DNA of 64,000 bases from Trichostrongylus colubriformis (taxonomy: Eukaryota > Nematoda > Chromadorea > Rhabditida > Trichostrongylidae): contig OZ022257.1 in assembly GCA_963978905.1 (NCBI GenBank), forward strand, positions 12,112,509 through 12,176,508, written 5' to 3'. Made by a program: the position numbers and the translations under genes. Positions 36,047 to 49,100 of the stretch are shown in pieces (the first letter of the stretch is position 1; every line of letters begins with the position of its first letter). Below the pieces are notes generated by a model. That model made no database searches. It saw only the letters and a list, made by a program, of their open reading frames with translations, and was not told the DNA's origin.

Positions 36047-38622
36047 TCAGCAAAACACGCGAAAATGGGGTCGCATTCGTGGTGATTGATCGCGACCAAG
36101 TGAATACTGTATCGTTTCACTGCCGCCACCGCCACCACCATCACCGCCACCGCTGTCGTCGTCGTCTATGCTAAACTATGCGCTGCACTCTGAGAGAGAT
36201 TACGGTATCTGTCGTGAATTCACGTCATTACCGGGGTGGTTGATGAATTGGCTATTCATGTACAAGAAATCTTTCCCGAGATTCTATTCCGGAGCCAATG
36301 GCCTCTCCTGGTTTCGTCGGGTATTGTACCCATGTCTCAGGAGATTATAGGATGCGGTTCGGTTCTGGGAAAGGGGAAGTGGGAAAGGGTGGAAAATTGT
36401 GAAAATGGTTGTATTACTTACCTGTACATACATTGATCACAATTGTAACTTTCAGTTGATTTTTCTTTTCGTTCTGGTACATGCCTAGCGATGTGCTTTT
36501 CGAGCATAGCCGGACTTTTTGATACGTGACGACAGAATGGGCATTTCCGGGAGCCTGTAACAAATACTTAGGATAACTTATTTATTTTTCTTTTATAGTA
36601 GGTCACGTATAATTGTGTCTAATTGGTGAACTAAATTATATGGTATTTCAAAGGAGACCAACGGAAAATTGCTGAAATTTGCATAAAAATGGTATGGAAA
36701 CATCGGTGTGATCCATTAGAGACACTTGAATTTTGCATAATTTCAATGGAAATGCATTAGTTTCGGAAGAATCATGCTAAATGGCTTGCCATGGAAGATT
36801 TTTCGAGCGACCGCTTTTAAGAAACTTTAGCGGCTAGAAGCTAATCGAAGACTATCGGGCCTTTGAAATTTAAATTTTTAGATTTTTTTAGAGTTACTCT
36901 CCAACGACTTCGCTGAAAGGTACTGTGTTTATGCCCCCCCCCCTCCGTCTTGGTGGCCGAAAAGTGACTTACCTAAGTCGATACTGTCTGGAAGTGGTAT
37001 ATGATGTCTATAGTACTTATGAAAATGGATGTATCGTGCTTCTCGTGTAGAAAATTGACAACCAGACTCGTCGCATCTGAAGTTGACTGATTAATCGAAA
37101 TGTTGTGATTACCAGTTATCAGTGATAAGTTCAAACCTAATCGGTGGGTTCCGGTGGTAGATTGTCACATGATAAGATACCGAATTGTATCTACCGTAAA
37201 TCTTCCGACATACCGTACACATAAAACCATTGTCGACTTTTTCAATGTACTTTTTGTTACGACACCATCCTATAAAATCGTCGCGTTGATTTTGGTAATT
37301 CTCAATGGCTGATGGAAGGCGGTGGGATGACTAGAAAGCTAGCTGGCTGTTTGTTTGGTCTCATATGGAAATGTTTCGCTGCCGACGCGTCGGTCTCGTC
37401 TTTTCATGATTGTCGTCGGCGCCATTCGACGAGTGACATTTTGTACGGGGGACGCTGCTCTTGGATCAGTAGAACGAAGAAAAGAAACACCGGGCTGACT
37501 CAGTCAGACAGTGGTCAGCCGGTTACGCAGCATCCACGCAGGGTTACGGTGAAATTGGAGGAATAGACGGAGAGTTAGCCAAAGTGTGCAATCACACACA
37601 CAACTGTAAACTACGAACCTTCCTTGTCGTCATTTGGCACAATTTTTTCGCTGTATATCGTTGGTGTGTTATTTGGTGATGAGCTGTCATCGGTATGAGC
37701 TCTGAAATCATCTGTTTTTGGCGAAAATTCCATTTTTGGGCGGAATTCGTTCACTTTGAATCATTGCATTACCTGTTATCGTCTACTGGAGGAGTCGGTG
37801 GAGCCAGTAATGAAGTCGTCGGACAGGGTATTACACCACTGCCTGCTGCGAATGTTGAAGCCAACAAACCTGGCTGCATATACAGTGCAAGCAACGTGTG
37901 AAGGTAGGTTTGCCCTGAAACAATCACCTCATCATCATCGTCGTTCATTGTCCCCCACCCCACCTCCTCCCAAAGATGAGGGCGCAAGAGCCCCAGTAAT
38001 CCTTACAAGGTGGAGTTGTCGAGGCGGTGATTGTCGGAAATTTGAATTGTGGTAAAAGGGCAGAGAATGGATTCAAGTCTGCCTGGCTGGCTGCCAACAA
38101 TTTGCTTTCTATCGTCGGCACCTGGCAGTGCCGGGCAACCGCGAGAATCTGAAACACACAGAAGCACATTTTCACCCGATGATGATCAGATTTTTGTTTT
38201 CCTCATCTGTGACGAACCCCATTCACGACCCCCTATCAACCAATAACCAACCTCGGCATGATCGGCTAATGAAAAATTCAATTCTCCGGTGTACAGTCCA
38301 CTTAGCATAGCTTTAAAAGCATTAATAGAATTTGGAATCTCCCTTAGATCAATATCTATCTTTGCCATAGAATCTTCAGGTTGACCAGCAGCAAGCAGAT
38401 TACGAAACCGTGTTGAGGCTGATGATAGCACTAGTCTATGCGCTAGTACTGGTTCATCTGGAAACGTCACGGTTAAATTTAAATTCCGCCAAAAATGGGG
38501 GTATAAAGGTAAATAGGCTGACCGATATCGTTGCCTCCTTTACTGCTACGAACATTGATGCATGCATCAAAATCAAAGTTGAATCCGAAATTCCCAAGGA
38601 AATTGTCCGTCTGAAGCGACAT
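36047..38622 (-). CDS. BTB/POZ and C2H2 zinc-finger protein
   Basis: Probable nuclear DNA-binding regulator; BTB domains dimerise or recruit partners. Nine exons join in frame: 38622-38544, 38457-38252, 38148-38007, 37914-37773, 37701-37619, 37308-37137, 37076-36973, 36554-36422 and 36170-36047 (1185 nt, 394 aa). Residues about 15-95 are a BTB fold (FDACINV, then AHRLVLSSASTRFRNLL, and the FKAMLSGLYTGEL end). A Pro/Thr/acidic linker follows. Finger 1 is CTVC-x12-H-x4-H, finger 2 is C-x4-C-x12-H-x4-H, finger 3 is CPFC-x12-HIARH. A fourth begins NCDQC but no His pair follows; the last exon is an Asp/Gly-rich tail (SIDDDD, then Gly runs), so finger 4 is either lost or completed by an exon I missed. 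The ATG directly abuts a TTTTTCAG acceptor, a likely spliced-leader site. The position between AAR2 and tub-1 suggests orthology to the gene between them in C. elegans (F10B5.3 from memory). Confidence 0.85.
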
Positions 38623-41600
38623 CTGAAAAATGTGAGGAAACAGTTGAGGACGAGAGAGAGGGAAAGGAGGATCGGGATGAAAAGATCGAATTAGAATGGG
38701 TAGACTTTCCAATGTGGGTAAGGCATCCACAGTTTTGTGTGTGTGCAGGTGCTGGTGCGTTTATCGGGAAGTGCGTTAGTGGTGTGTGTGTGTGTGGTGG
38801 GGATTCGCGGAAGTTCAGAAAATGTAAAAAGTGAACGGATATCTAATGAACATAAGAATCGAGTTCTTGTTAGATTTCAAACGGTTCGGCGAGAATTATC
38901 AGGGACATCAGATCACTGCTTTACACACCCGCACACACACACATACACACACACGTTCATCAGCCATTATCAGCCAAAAGCGGAACTCTTTGAGCTTGCC
39001 GGGAATATTCCAGAATGTCCATATTACTATCATCTTCCCGCGCCTCACCCCTTCCTCCTATCTAGCCCCGCCGAGCTCTTTTTATCAGCTTATATGGATT
39101 TGGAGGAGTGAAAGTGTATCCCAGAAACCCACTGTCCCCAGTAGTCTTTTCACCAGAAACTGTATGGGCAATTGATGACTTTTTCCTATGAGCAGTTCAG
39201 ATTTCTCCCGGGGACTTTCGGAGTTTTCCGTCTGCAATACGGCCTCATTTATCAAGTTTTTGCATAAGACTCTAATAATTTCATAGGAATTTCAATTTTG
39301 CTTCAGTGGAGGATGAATTCCGTCAACGATGATGAAAGCTAGTAGCGAGTTTCAGACTGAAACTCTGACTATAAACGGTTCATGAGACAACAGTGATGTA
39401 AAAGAAAATCACGAAGCGATCACCTTGATGGAAATGAATGTAAGAAATGGAAAATGTGAAAAGAGCACAACACGCACCGGTCTTACTACCACTGCTACTA
39501 CTACCACTACTACCAAAGGGGCGTTCGGAGTGAATGGGAAGAGATGGACAGCAGTGTTAACTAAATATATTGGGTAAAAGAGGGGAACAGGTTACTGTGG
39601 CGAACGCGCAGGAAGACGTCGAAACAATTCGCGACCTGTGGCATGCATGAAAACAATTGGGTTGAGCGAGAAAAACAAGCACCTGAGGGGCAAGAACAGG
39701 CCCTGGGCACTTTGCACAACCATCCCCGTACAGAGTGCACTTATTCGGGAAGTGTTGCAGACTGGGAAATGACGCTGAGTGAGCTCAGTCTGCTGACCCT
39801 TACGGGAGCAGGGTCAAGCCCTGAGTTGAAGAAAATTGTTGGAAAAAACGATCCCGCCTCAATCGACGCTTCTGACGCTCATTGCTCCTAAGCTCAAGAT
39901 ATTATTTCCCCCTAGACAAGTCGACATTCGATAAATACAGCTATCTAAATATGATCATCGATTTTTCGGAGATGGCAAATAGATCCAGAAGTTTTCCAGA
40001 AAGAGTGTTTGCCGGGGAATACTAGAGAAATTTTCGAGAATGCGGTCTTCCCCTCACCGCTCAACCCTATACATGCCCTCTAAGGATTCCTTAACCCAGG
40101 CTCTGGCCCGTCTGGAACCCTCTGGAACCCTCCGTAACCCCTAGCGGTCAGGGTAGCAGAACCTGAATGACAGGCGGGAATCTTTCAGAACAATGCAAAA
40201 TGCTCTCGAAGACAATACCGTATTCGTCGACACGGTTATTTTCTCATAATCGATCTTCTGCAACCGCCTAATGGAATAGCATATACATAATTCATCGGCG
40301 ACGAGAAGCTGCCCAAAGATGGTGTTGGGCCCGGCCCTACCGTAAACGGAATGCCACGCGCATATGGCTCTACAAATCACCGTTCTACGGGACGGTTTCC
40401 AGAACAATTTAAGGTTCAGGGGATAAAAAAAGGTCAGGGGCAGCCACCACCAGTGGCTGTGTGTTGTTGCCGTGAATGATTTGTGGAGTGCGATGTTACC
40501 TTCGCTGCTGCGGTCATTCTACCATGGCCTTTTGTGTGTGCGTGAAGCAGAAGAAGATGACTCAGTCACCCCTTACGTTCGGCACCCCACGCTCACCGTC
40601 ATCCATGGCATTCTTTCAAATCGCTTAAGCTCGCTTCCCGCTTTGCATCGTTATCGTCTGACTTGCAAATGAAAATGAATAAAAATAAGGGAATTTTCCA
40701 AGAAAGTATACCATTTTCTAAAATTCCCATAAAAGTATTACATTTTTTCAGTCGAGAACATTATGCATTCGCTTTGAAACGCTTATTACTATTTATCTAT
40801 TTATTTGTTTATTTATTCATGCGTACATAGATGCGCTGGAACATTGACAGAAATTAAACAACCATATCTCAAATAATAGAAGGAATCGGCTGTGTAGAGA
40901 TTATTGCGAAAGCTGAGTATGGAATCCAACGCCGCTACGCTTTTGTGCAGAAGTCAAGTGCGTGGCGCGTCCCGGAAATGGTCAGTATCGCTTTCCGTTT
41001 GTTTTCATCCTCTCAGATCACTCAGGTAGCAACTCCCCGACTTATTCACCCAGTGATGGAAGACCAGGCTGGTTTGAACGGGCACTGATCCAGGATTTGA
41101 TCCCCGGATCACGCTAGCCAGAGCTGGCTACATTCCACGGACCTGTCTATCGCTTGCTCGTCTAATCGACTTAATTACCGGATAATGGAGAAGTAAATCT
41201 TTTAATATCCTCGAAAATCAAGCTTATTTGTTAGGGAGAGATCCGAACGACGATGCCCTGCCGGGTTCCACCTACTTTACAACTATGAGATCTTTGTAAA
41301 GTAAAATAATTTATATACGTTAAAACGCATCATAACATTACAAGAGGAGGAGTCGCCGAAGGAAATAGGAATTCCTCTGACCAGGAAGTTTTTGTTCTAC
41401 TTGGTGGATTTTGCATATCTCCACTTCCTTGAAATCTAGCGAAACGTTGTGACGATACGTTTCGGAAGTTTTTCAATGAATCGTCTTTTTTGAAGCCATC
41501 ACTCGCCTATCACGAAGATTAGGGAATCCCACATCCGAGATGCTTTTCACTCCTGTCATGGTCAAATCGCAAAAAAGTATCACAAAAGTGATACGTCGTG

Positions 41601-42330
41601 TCCAGTCTTGGATAAGGCCTAAACTCGCTATGTTATGCTTTTCAGGCATCATGTTTACACATTGCATAAACGAAACCAACATGAAAAACGATAAAATGGT
41701 TAGCTTCCACGGGAAGCGTTCATAGCAGATCAGTTACGGGAGACGTGCCTCTCTACTCTTCATTGTATTTACTATATCAACCGATCATTGACACTACCTA
41801 CAAAGGAGGACACAGCCACCCTTTAGTGCCGAAATAAGACCCTGATATGGCTGCTATCTGGACTCACAGCACCTTTTCTGCATACATTCGGAATTTTGAA
41901 TTTTGTATAGATCATACATACTTTCTCTACATATGAGCGTAGGTGGTCACAACAGATCAGTGGCGTCGCTAGGCCGCCGTCAAACTTGGCGATTTCGCGG
42001 TTTCGCGAGCTTGCGATTCTGCGATTTTGCGACGTCGCACTTTCGCATGCGATATTACGACATTGAGATTGTGCAATGCCGCAATTTTGCACGCGGAGCC
42101 ACGACATTGCAAAATCGCAAGATCGCAGTCGAACGGCAGCCTTATCACCCCTATAATCCAAGGTCTGGATCAAATCTCTTCAGCCTAGCATTCCATCCCT
42201 CTGTGGTCGATGAGTAGGCACCAGATTCATCTGGGAGGGCCAAATGGCATGCAAATGGCAGTGAAATTCTGAATAGAATTAGAACGCGTGGCGAATCCCC
42301 GAAGGGATTGATCAACGTGCTTAATCGTTC
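38623..42330. other. Spacer upstream of the BTB-zinc-finger gene
   Basis: No conserved exon found. Contains a CA-rich run (38930-38955), an ACTACTACC-type run near 39490, AT-rich DNA around 40795-40820 and the TIR element 41971-42144. Frames such as 39643-39891 and 40141-40407 have no recognisable similarity. Confidence 0.45.
41971..42144. mobile_element. Short TIR element with GCGATTTTGCG repeats
   Basis: Ends AGGCCGCCGTCAAACTTGGCG and the inverted GCAGTCGAACGGCAGCCTTA. The interior is a run of GCGATTTCGCGG, TTGCGATTCTGCGATTTTGC and, after the centre, ACATTGCAAAATCGCAAGATC. Same design as 45187-45304 and 47784-47941. Confidence 0.7.
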
Positions 42331-42337
42331 TCGTTTT

Positions 42338-42568
42338 TTATGACTCTATACTTTGACTAGGCTGACGTGGATATGATTCAGGAGAAGTGAACTGAAAACG
42401 AATCACTCGATCATTACTTCCCAGTGAAAAGATTTGATTTAATGCTTTTTCATTTGCATAAAACACCTGCTGAACGTGAACAGCAGGAATGACGTGGGTC
42501 GTAATGGTTGTTTGCAACGATTGCAGAACTTTTCCCGTGCAGTAATCAAGAAATGCAACATTTCCCAT
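42338..42568 (-). CDS. Possible last exon of an unknown gene (WD40-like ending)
   Basis: A 76-codon minus-strand frame with a WD-repeat feel (GNVAFLDYCTGKVLQSL and, later, SLGSNDRVIRFQF). A CTACTAG acceptor-like site lies about 30 bp upstream of the ATG. I could not find a matching upstream exon between here and the tub-1 stop at 43128, so this may be a remnant, a small gene or chance. Confidence 0.25.
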   Translation of the reverse strand: MGNVAFLDYCTGKVLQSLQTTITTHVIPAVHVQQVFYANEKALNQIFSLGSNDRVIRFQFTSPESYPRQPSQSIES

Positions 42569-43127
42569 CGGGGTTGTTGCACCCCCTCCCCACTAGTAGT
42601 TTCAGAACTGGTTCATAGATTAGGAACTCGTTCTCTGCTCTCATCTGAACACATGCGTACCATCGAGATTGCACAGTTTACAACTCATGAAGAGTTTCCT
42701 CCGACGCACGCCCTCTCGAAAATGAAGATGGTTAGGTAATGTGGAGTATATTCGGGAAAGAGCCGCTTGTTACCTGGGAATCGCCCTTTTGTCAGGCGGT
42801 ATTCCCGCGGTGGCCCAAAGCGGCAACCTGACAATGTGCTGAGAAAAATATGCATGCAGATAAGCGAAGAAAATTCACATGAAGATTCTTTATTTCTCGC
42901 AATCCACACAAAAAAAATCTGAAAAAAATTTAAATAATAATAGAAAAACCATAATATTGGCATTACATGGTGAAGACGTTGAGATCCTTGAACTAAACTA
43001 GATGTACGTACGTAGAAGGCAAAAGAGAGGCTGTGATGAACATCGAAGGGATGCCAAGGTTGACCTGTACTGCAACGGGGAGAGCGGGGACACATTCAGT
43101 GTTAGGAACTGTTCCTTGGCAGGGGTC

Positions 43128-46100
43128 TTATTCACAAGCGAGTTTCCCATGAAAGCTGGTCATAGCGATTCCGAATGCCTGTAGAGCACTGAGTGGATAT
43201 CGAAAGTCCATAGAGAAGCATTCATCGGATATCCGACCAAATTGCATCACAATATAGTCAGCTGTAATGAAATCAGCTGTGATTTCAAAAAGAGAAGCCG
43301 CATACCGTACAATCGCAGTAATAAATAATATCCAGGCAATATACATACTTTACTATTTTGTTTCCTTAGGATGCAAAAGATATTGTTTTTAGATAATAAT
43401 GAGATAAACAGCTATTTCTATGAAGGACCTTCATGGTACCCCAGCCCATTACATCCTGAGCGGAATTAAACCGACCGCGGCAAGTCGTGCTGATGGGGCC
43501 ACGAGTGCTATGCCGCAAAGAGGAGATTCCACATAAGGCTACACATCCGGTGGCCGGTGCTATTGCAGTGAGGAAACATCCCATTATGGACCCTTTTTTC
43601 AATTCTGTCTAGAGAGGTAAAAAGACTCTTTTCTCATTCACTTAGGTTTAGGCGAAATATACGTGTGAATGCAGAATGACTCCTCAAAGTCCCTCCAGGG
43701 TGCTTGGGTGTGCAACTTTCTACAAAGTGCCCCTCCCCCCTTAGTGGTAGTACCTGGCAGAAGGTGAGAGTGTGGGTGCTAATGCAGTCAAGGGAGGTCA
43801 CCGATCCCGCTGTTCCTTTCTCACTCGATACCGTTCCACAATCATCTGTTTCTACACTCACGTGTTTCCAGAGCTTCAATTGATGGGGTAGGAGCTTCCA
43901 TCCAGACTAAGGCTTAGACTAAAAACCTAGGCAAAAATAGCGCCGAGGAGTACTCCCCCTTAACTATATACATAAGCACCAGAGTGTGATCTTGCATCTT
44001 TAGGTCGCGTTTATACTCTGCGATCGTGGCTGACGCTGCGCCACGCAACGCAGGGTGCGAAACTCTGACCGCTCTGTTAATAACGCTCGACTGGTCCATA
44101 TTACAGCCCGAGCAGATTCGTGGCCAGATTAGAATCTTGGCATAATGCAGAACTGTGGCGAAATACGCTTGCTCTTCCACCACAGATTTGAGCGGGCTTT
44201 CTCCACGATCATCATACTGTAGTTTGGATTGGCCGAAAGTTATAAACAGAGCGCGTCACCAGAGTGCTGCCGTGATCGGCGACGAGCACGTTCTTACCCC
44301 CCTTTCCCACCCGCCCCCAAGGCCGGTGCCGCAAAGTATAAAAGCGGCATAAGGTATCCATCTCGGATCATTGCTTCAATCATGATCATGAGCGCAGCCT
44401 CAAAGATTTAGCCTTGCTTGACCATGTGCTGTCATTTTCACTCGCCTTTCCTCTCAATAATGGCTCATTTGAATTATAATATAATGGCAGTAAAAGTGAG
44501 CAATGGCGCAACACGCAATTTTATGAACTTACGATCGTGATCGTGAATGATCTGAAAGTTCTTCACTGACGCTTGTGTAACACGGCCATGGAAATTGAGC
44601 ACGTATGACTGTGAATCTGTAAATCGCATTTGGAAATAGCTATCAATGCTAACATCGCCTTTTGGTAGAGAATGCAAGAGCGCAGGAAATACTTGCAGCG
44701 CTGTAATACGGATTGGTGATTGAAACCACAGAATGTCCGAAACAAGACATTTCATGACTTCACGGGATTCACTGGATCTCCGTGGGTGTGTACCGTTACA
44801 TTCAAAAATCGCGCGGACGCCCTCTTTCATCTGTTGAAACAGCAACAACCACAACATCGGGCGTTTCCGAAGCTTCTTATCTGCAACCTTCAAAGTTCCC
44901 TCACGGTATCAGCTGATTGAATCCTGAGCGGAATTCCAACCGACTGCGGCAAATCGTAGTGATAGGGCGCTAGTACAACGCCGCAACGCGATTTTGGGAC
45001 CTAACGATACCACCCAACCTCTTGATACGAGTGGATTTTGTGAAATTCATTAGTCGTGGTATTACTGGGAATTCCGGATGCACCACCTATGAGCCTTCCC
45101 CAATTCCATACTTACTGTCCACCTTTCCCATAGTCTACACCCCTACTACAGCCTCAAATTCCCCATTCCTATCTCAAGTAGTCCATGGTTGAGACCGCCG
45201 CCAGACTTTGCGATTCTGCGATTTTGCGATTTTGCAACGTTGCGCATTCACATGCGATAGTACGACCTTGTGATTGGCGCAAAATCGCAGAGTTTGCAGT
45301 GGCCTGAGCGAGGCTCGGAGCCGAGAAAGGATGCCAAAAGAAACAAGCCATACTGTTTCCAGACTAAAACTATCGTACCTTCGTTCCACACAGGACTCTT
45401 GTTCTGCATTACTATGATATCATCTGTTCGTCTCTGCCGATACCTCTCCAACAATGTGTCCTTAGCCTTCAAATTTACCATTTCAATATAGAGAACATCA
45501 AAGAACATGCTAATAAAGCGTAGGAGTAGTTGGACGATTTGCTCTTACCGCCACCGGACGAATCGATTTGCGTTCATAGGTGTTGACATCGTAGATACCA
45601 GGAATCAATATATGCATCTTTCGAGGTCCTTTAAATCCCAGTACATTTGTATCCTGAAATATTTTTAGGATGTTTTCTTGCTGTGGGAGGGGGGGGGGAT
45701 ACATATTATGCCTTTCGATTAGCGTATTAACGCACATATATGACAGCCGCTAATTCTTGCCGAACATCGGTCGTCGAGAGGGATTTTTTCGGGTTCGCTC
45801 CACAATCGTACAAAGTGAACATCGTTCCGATTGCATTGGACCTTAATAGATACCATAAATCTACATCACAGTAGACTAAATTTTTGATTATTTATTATTA
45901 TTTTGATTGTTTATTACATGCATTTAATTACTGTAGTTTACTACAATCTCGTGGCTATTTTGATCACCTAGAAAGATGGGCGTGTTTGATGGGTTTTTCC
46001 GTCTAATGGGATGGGAGGGTGGGAGAAGGGGGGGGGGCGATGTCGGGAAGGGGGACTTCATGGTTCTCAAGAGAAATTTATTTTCCTGTATCCCCTCTCT

Positions 46101-49100
46101 ACGAAGCCAGTGTGGTGAGACCCTTCGTGTGCCTTGAAAATACAGGTCGGTCACTCGCCTCTCACAGTAAACTTGACGTCAATTGAAATGTTTTTTAGCC
46201 TGAGCCTAGGAGGAGAAGGAGCTTCGACTTCGGTAGAAAGTTGCGTCTCCCCACACAAGAACAAAAATTCATGGTTAAAGACAGTATTAGGGGTAATGTG
46301 GGTGATGAGAAATCCCAAAAGGAGTCATTTAGTGAAAAACTACGGGTCTGAAAGGCCTATGCATGGCGAAATCCCCGCGGGCGGAAAGCGCCCCCTTGAG
46401 CTGTGGCGGAGGCGGCCTCGTCAGGGCAAGCCCTGACGAGGCCGCCTCCGCCACAGCTCAAGGGGGCGCCTTCCGCCCGCGGTTGGTTTAGGACAGCCCG
46501 CCTCCAGGCGACGTGATTAGTGGTTGGTCAAGGTGAGGTTGGTCAAGGAGATCGGCAGGATTGAAAGTATCGCAGCGCACTTTCTCACTTTTAGCTTGAA
46601 GCTCATCTCATGAAAATAGATGCTGTCGCATTTCCGAACATCCCTTCATGTTTACGTCTTGGTAATGCCAGTGGAAAACCTATGCGGACTACCCGCCTCT
46701 TGACGGAAAGGTCGTCCGCGCCTAGAACCAACAGTAGGAAGGAGTCTTATTTCACGGGTTTTTGGCCATTTCAATCCGTTTTTCTCCACTGTCCTACTAC
46801 TAGGCATCTCGGCTTTCATATTCACTATTTCTTTCACTTTTCGTCCGAATTTCCCCTAAAGCTGCCTTGAAAAACATTTTAATGGACGTCAGAGTTACTG
46901 CGGGACGAGTGACCGATCTTAATTTTCGTTCAACTTGCCCTTTAGCATCGGTCGGGTTGCTGCCAGAAAACTGGACCTCGAATTTGAAGTACGTGGAGCA
47001 GTCGGGCATTTTTTCAGAAACCTTCGGAATGATGACCTCATTGAAGACTGTACTTACCTAACCTTACCAACAAATGCGGTGCCTTCTCTTTTCAAATCGG
47101 TGGCATCTGTAGATATCAGATAATTGGCTGTTGTGCTTTTTTTTCGCCGTCGAGCTGCCAGAAGGAAAATCTGTAAATGAAAATGCTGAATATTTTTCCA
47201 CAGCTTCAAAAAATTGGAACTTATTTTCATTACCTTCTTTTTATCCTCTCTTTCGAGATGAAGATAGTACGTGGGATAGATACCTTTATCGACTCCTCTT
47301 TTATCCCTGGTTATGGAACATTTATAGACCACATTGCGTTTGCCAGGTGCTTGGATGAATCTGTACATAATGAATTTAATTGTATTAGTAGTTATTGATT
47401 TACAACACCACTCTCTGACATCAAAATTCAAGAAATGTATATGAAGGAAATTCAAAAGTGGCTGTTTTGGAGGTGATATATTTTTGACGCGGATTATCCA
47501 TTTGAAGTTTGTGGAACGCTGTGATATTTTTTATTCAACGTAATAGAAGCAATCACATGCAGATCCGCCTTATTGATCATATTGATTGCCATATGCCCAC
47601 CGTTGAAGACCATCTTTTGGTCGCCAATTGATTGTTTCAGCAGCAGATAGGTCGGCAGCTGGAGACCAGCATTGTGAGTTGTTCTGAGCATGATTCGACA
47701 TCGCCAAAAATACTCCGCGCGCTTCCTAGTCACTGCGATATTCTATCCCTTCTGTGGTCAATTCATTTTGCATCCATTACCTCTTAAGCCGTCGTCAGTC
47801 TGCGATTATGCGATACTGCGATTTTACGGCGTCGCACGTTCGGCGTCGCATACTACGACCTAGAGATCGTGCAGTGCCGCAACTTCGCGTGCGAAGGTGC
47901 GACGCGCAAATCGCAAAATCGCAAAGTCTGACGGCGGCCTCGAGATTGAAAAAGCGCTTACTTTTCAACGTGTGCAGCAATTTCGTCGAATGCTGGAAGT
48001 TCTTCTGCAGGCAGAGTGTGCTCCTCAACATCGGCTTTATCTTCAACGTTTTCCCAGTTCTCTGATGCTGAAATACAACTTATCGCCAGAACATTTTTGC
48101 TCAAATTGTTCAGTGTAATCAAAGAAAAAATTTACAATTATTACATTAATCAAAAGGCATGTATAATGACAATGGTAGAATATGTACTTGTCTTACATAC
48201 CTGCCATCTGGTGCGTGCGTTAAGGCCTAAAAAAGGATTCAGAACCAATGTTTCGCATTATTTTGGCCTGCACCCAGTGAAAACTTTGATAAGCGACTCT
48301 TTTAACCTGTAGGCAAATGCATCAAGGCTTCGATGTATGTAGCTACTAAAACTAAATTTGCGAAAAATTGACTGAGCACTGAACTTTTTTGCCTCTTCCC
48401 CTACCAGCCCAGGTCAGGCTCGAGCTGCCTAAGCTGTCATGCGTCATGAGCGCGAATGGAACTACCTGATACAGTGTATATGCAAAATCGGCCTGATTTC
48501 CAAATGCCAATGTTCTGCTTACGAATCACTTTAACACTAAGAAATAAACACATTTGATTTACAAAAGCGAAGTCGATCCCACAGGTTGCGGTAATGGAGT
48601 ACGGTACTTTGAGCGCTGCTACGACTTTCAAAGAGATCTGTGGGCCCCTTACACAGTTCTCTATCAAAGCGTGTGTACACCAATAAATTCCATTTAAACC
48701 GTTGCCATGGTGAGTTCTATAGAAATCGGCAAAATAACTCCCAAGGCTAAGCCAGCGTTTTCCTTTCCCAGGTGGCTCAAAATAGTTATTCTGATGAATA
48801 AACAAAGTAACAATTACATGTGGAATAATGTAAACGGCTTTCAAAAAGACTCACCGACAAGCTCTTCTTCATCACTGGCGACGCTTGATGACAAATCTGC
48901 TTTCACCATTTTATCCATCAGACCTCTCATTGAATTACTGTCCCTCTCACTAGAATGTTAAGAAATCAAAACTCTTTTTCTCGGGTGGCTTTTGTGAATT
49001 TAATCTTTTCTCACTGAAACTAGCGAAGCTCCAGAAATTATACGAAAAACTAATACACGGGCGTTTTATGCTCATCGTCGACTAGATCGGCTTACCAATT

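Noticed and set aside
36168..36436. Plus-strand frame with a faint ubiquitin-binding (CUE-like) look
   Set aside because: It overlaps the last intron of the BTB-zinc-finger gene, has no splice-consistent neighbours and the similarity is too short.
42685..43095. Possible exon upstream of the WD40-like frame at 42338-42568
   Set aside because: A short acceptor-donor pair near 42780-42835 exists, but neither phase nor similarity joins it to the downstream frame.
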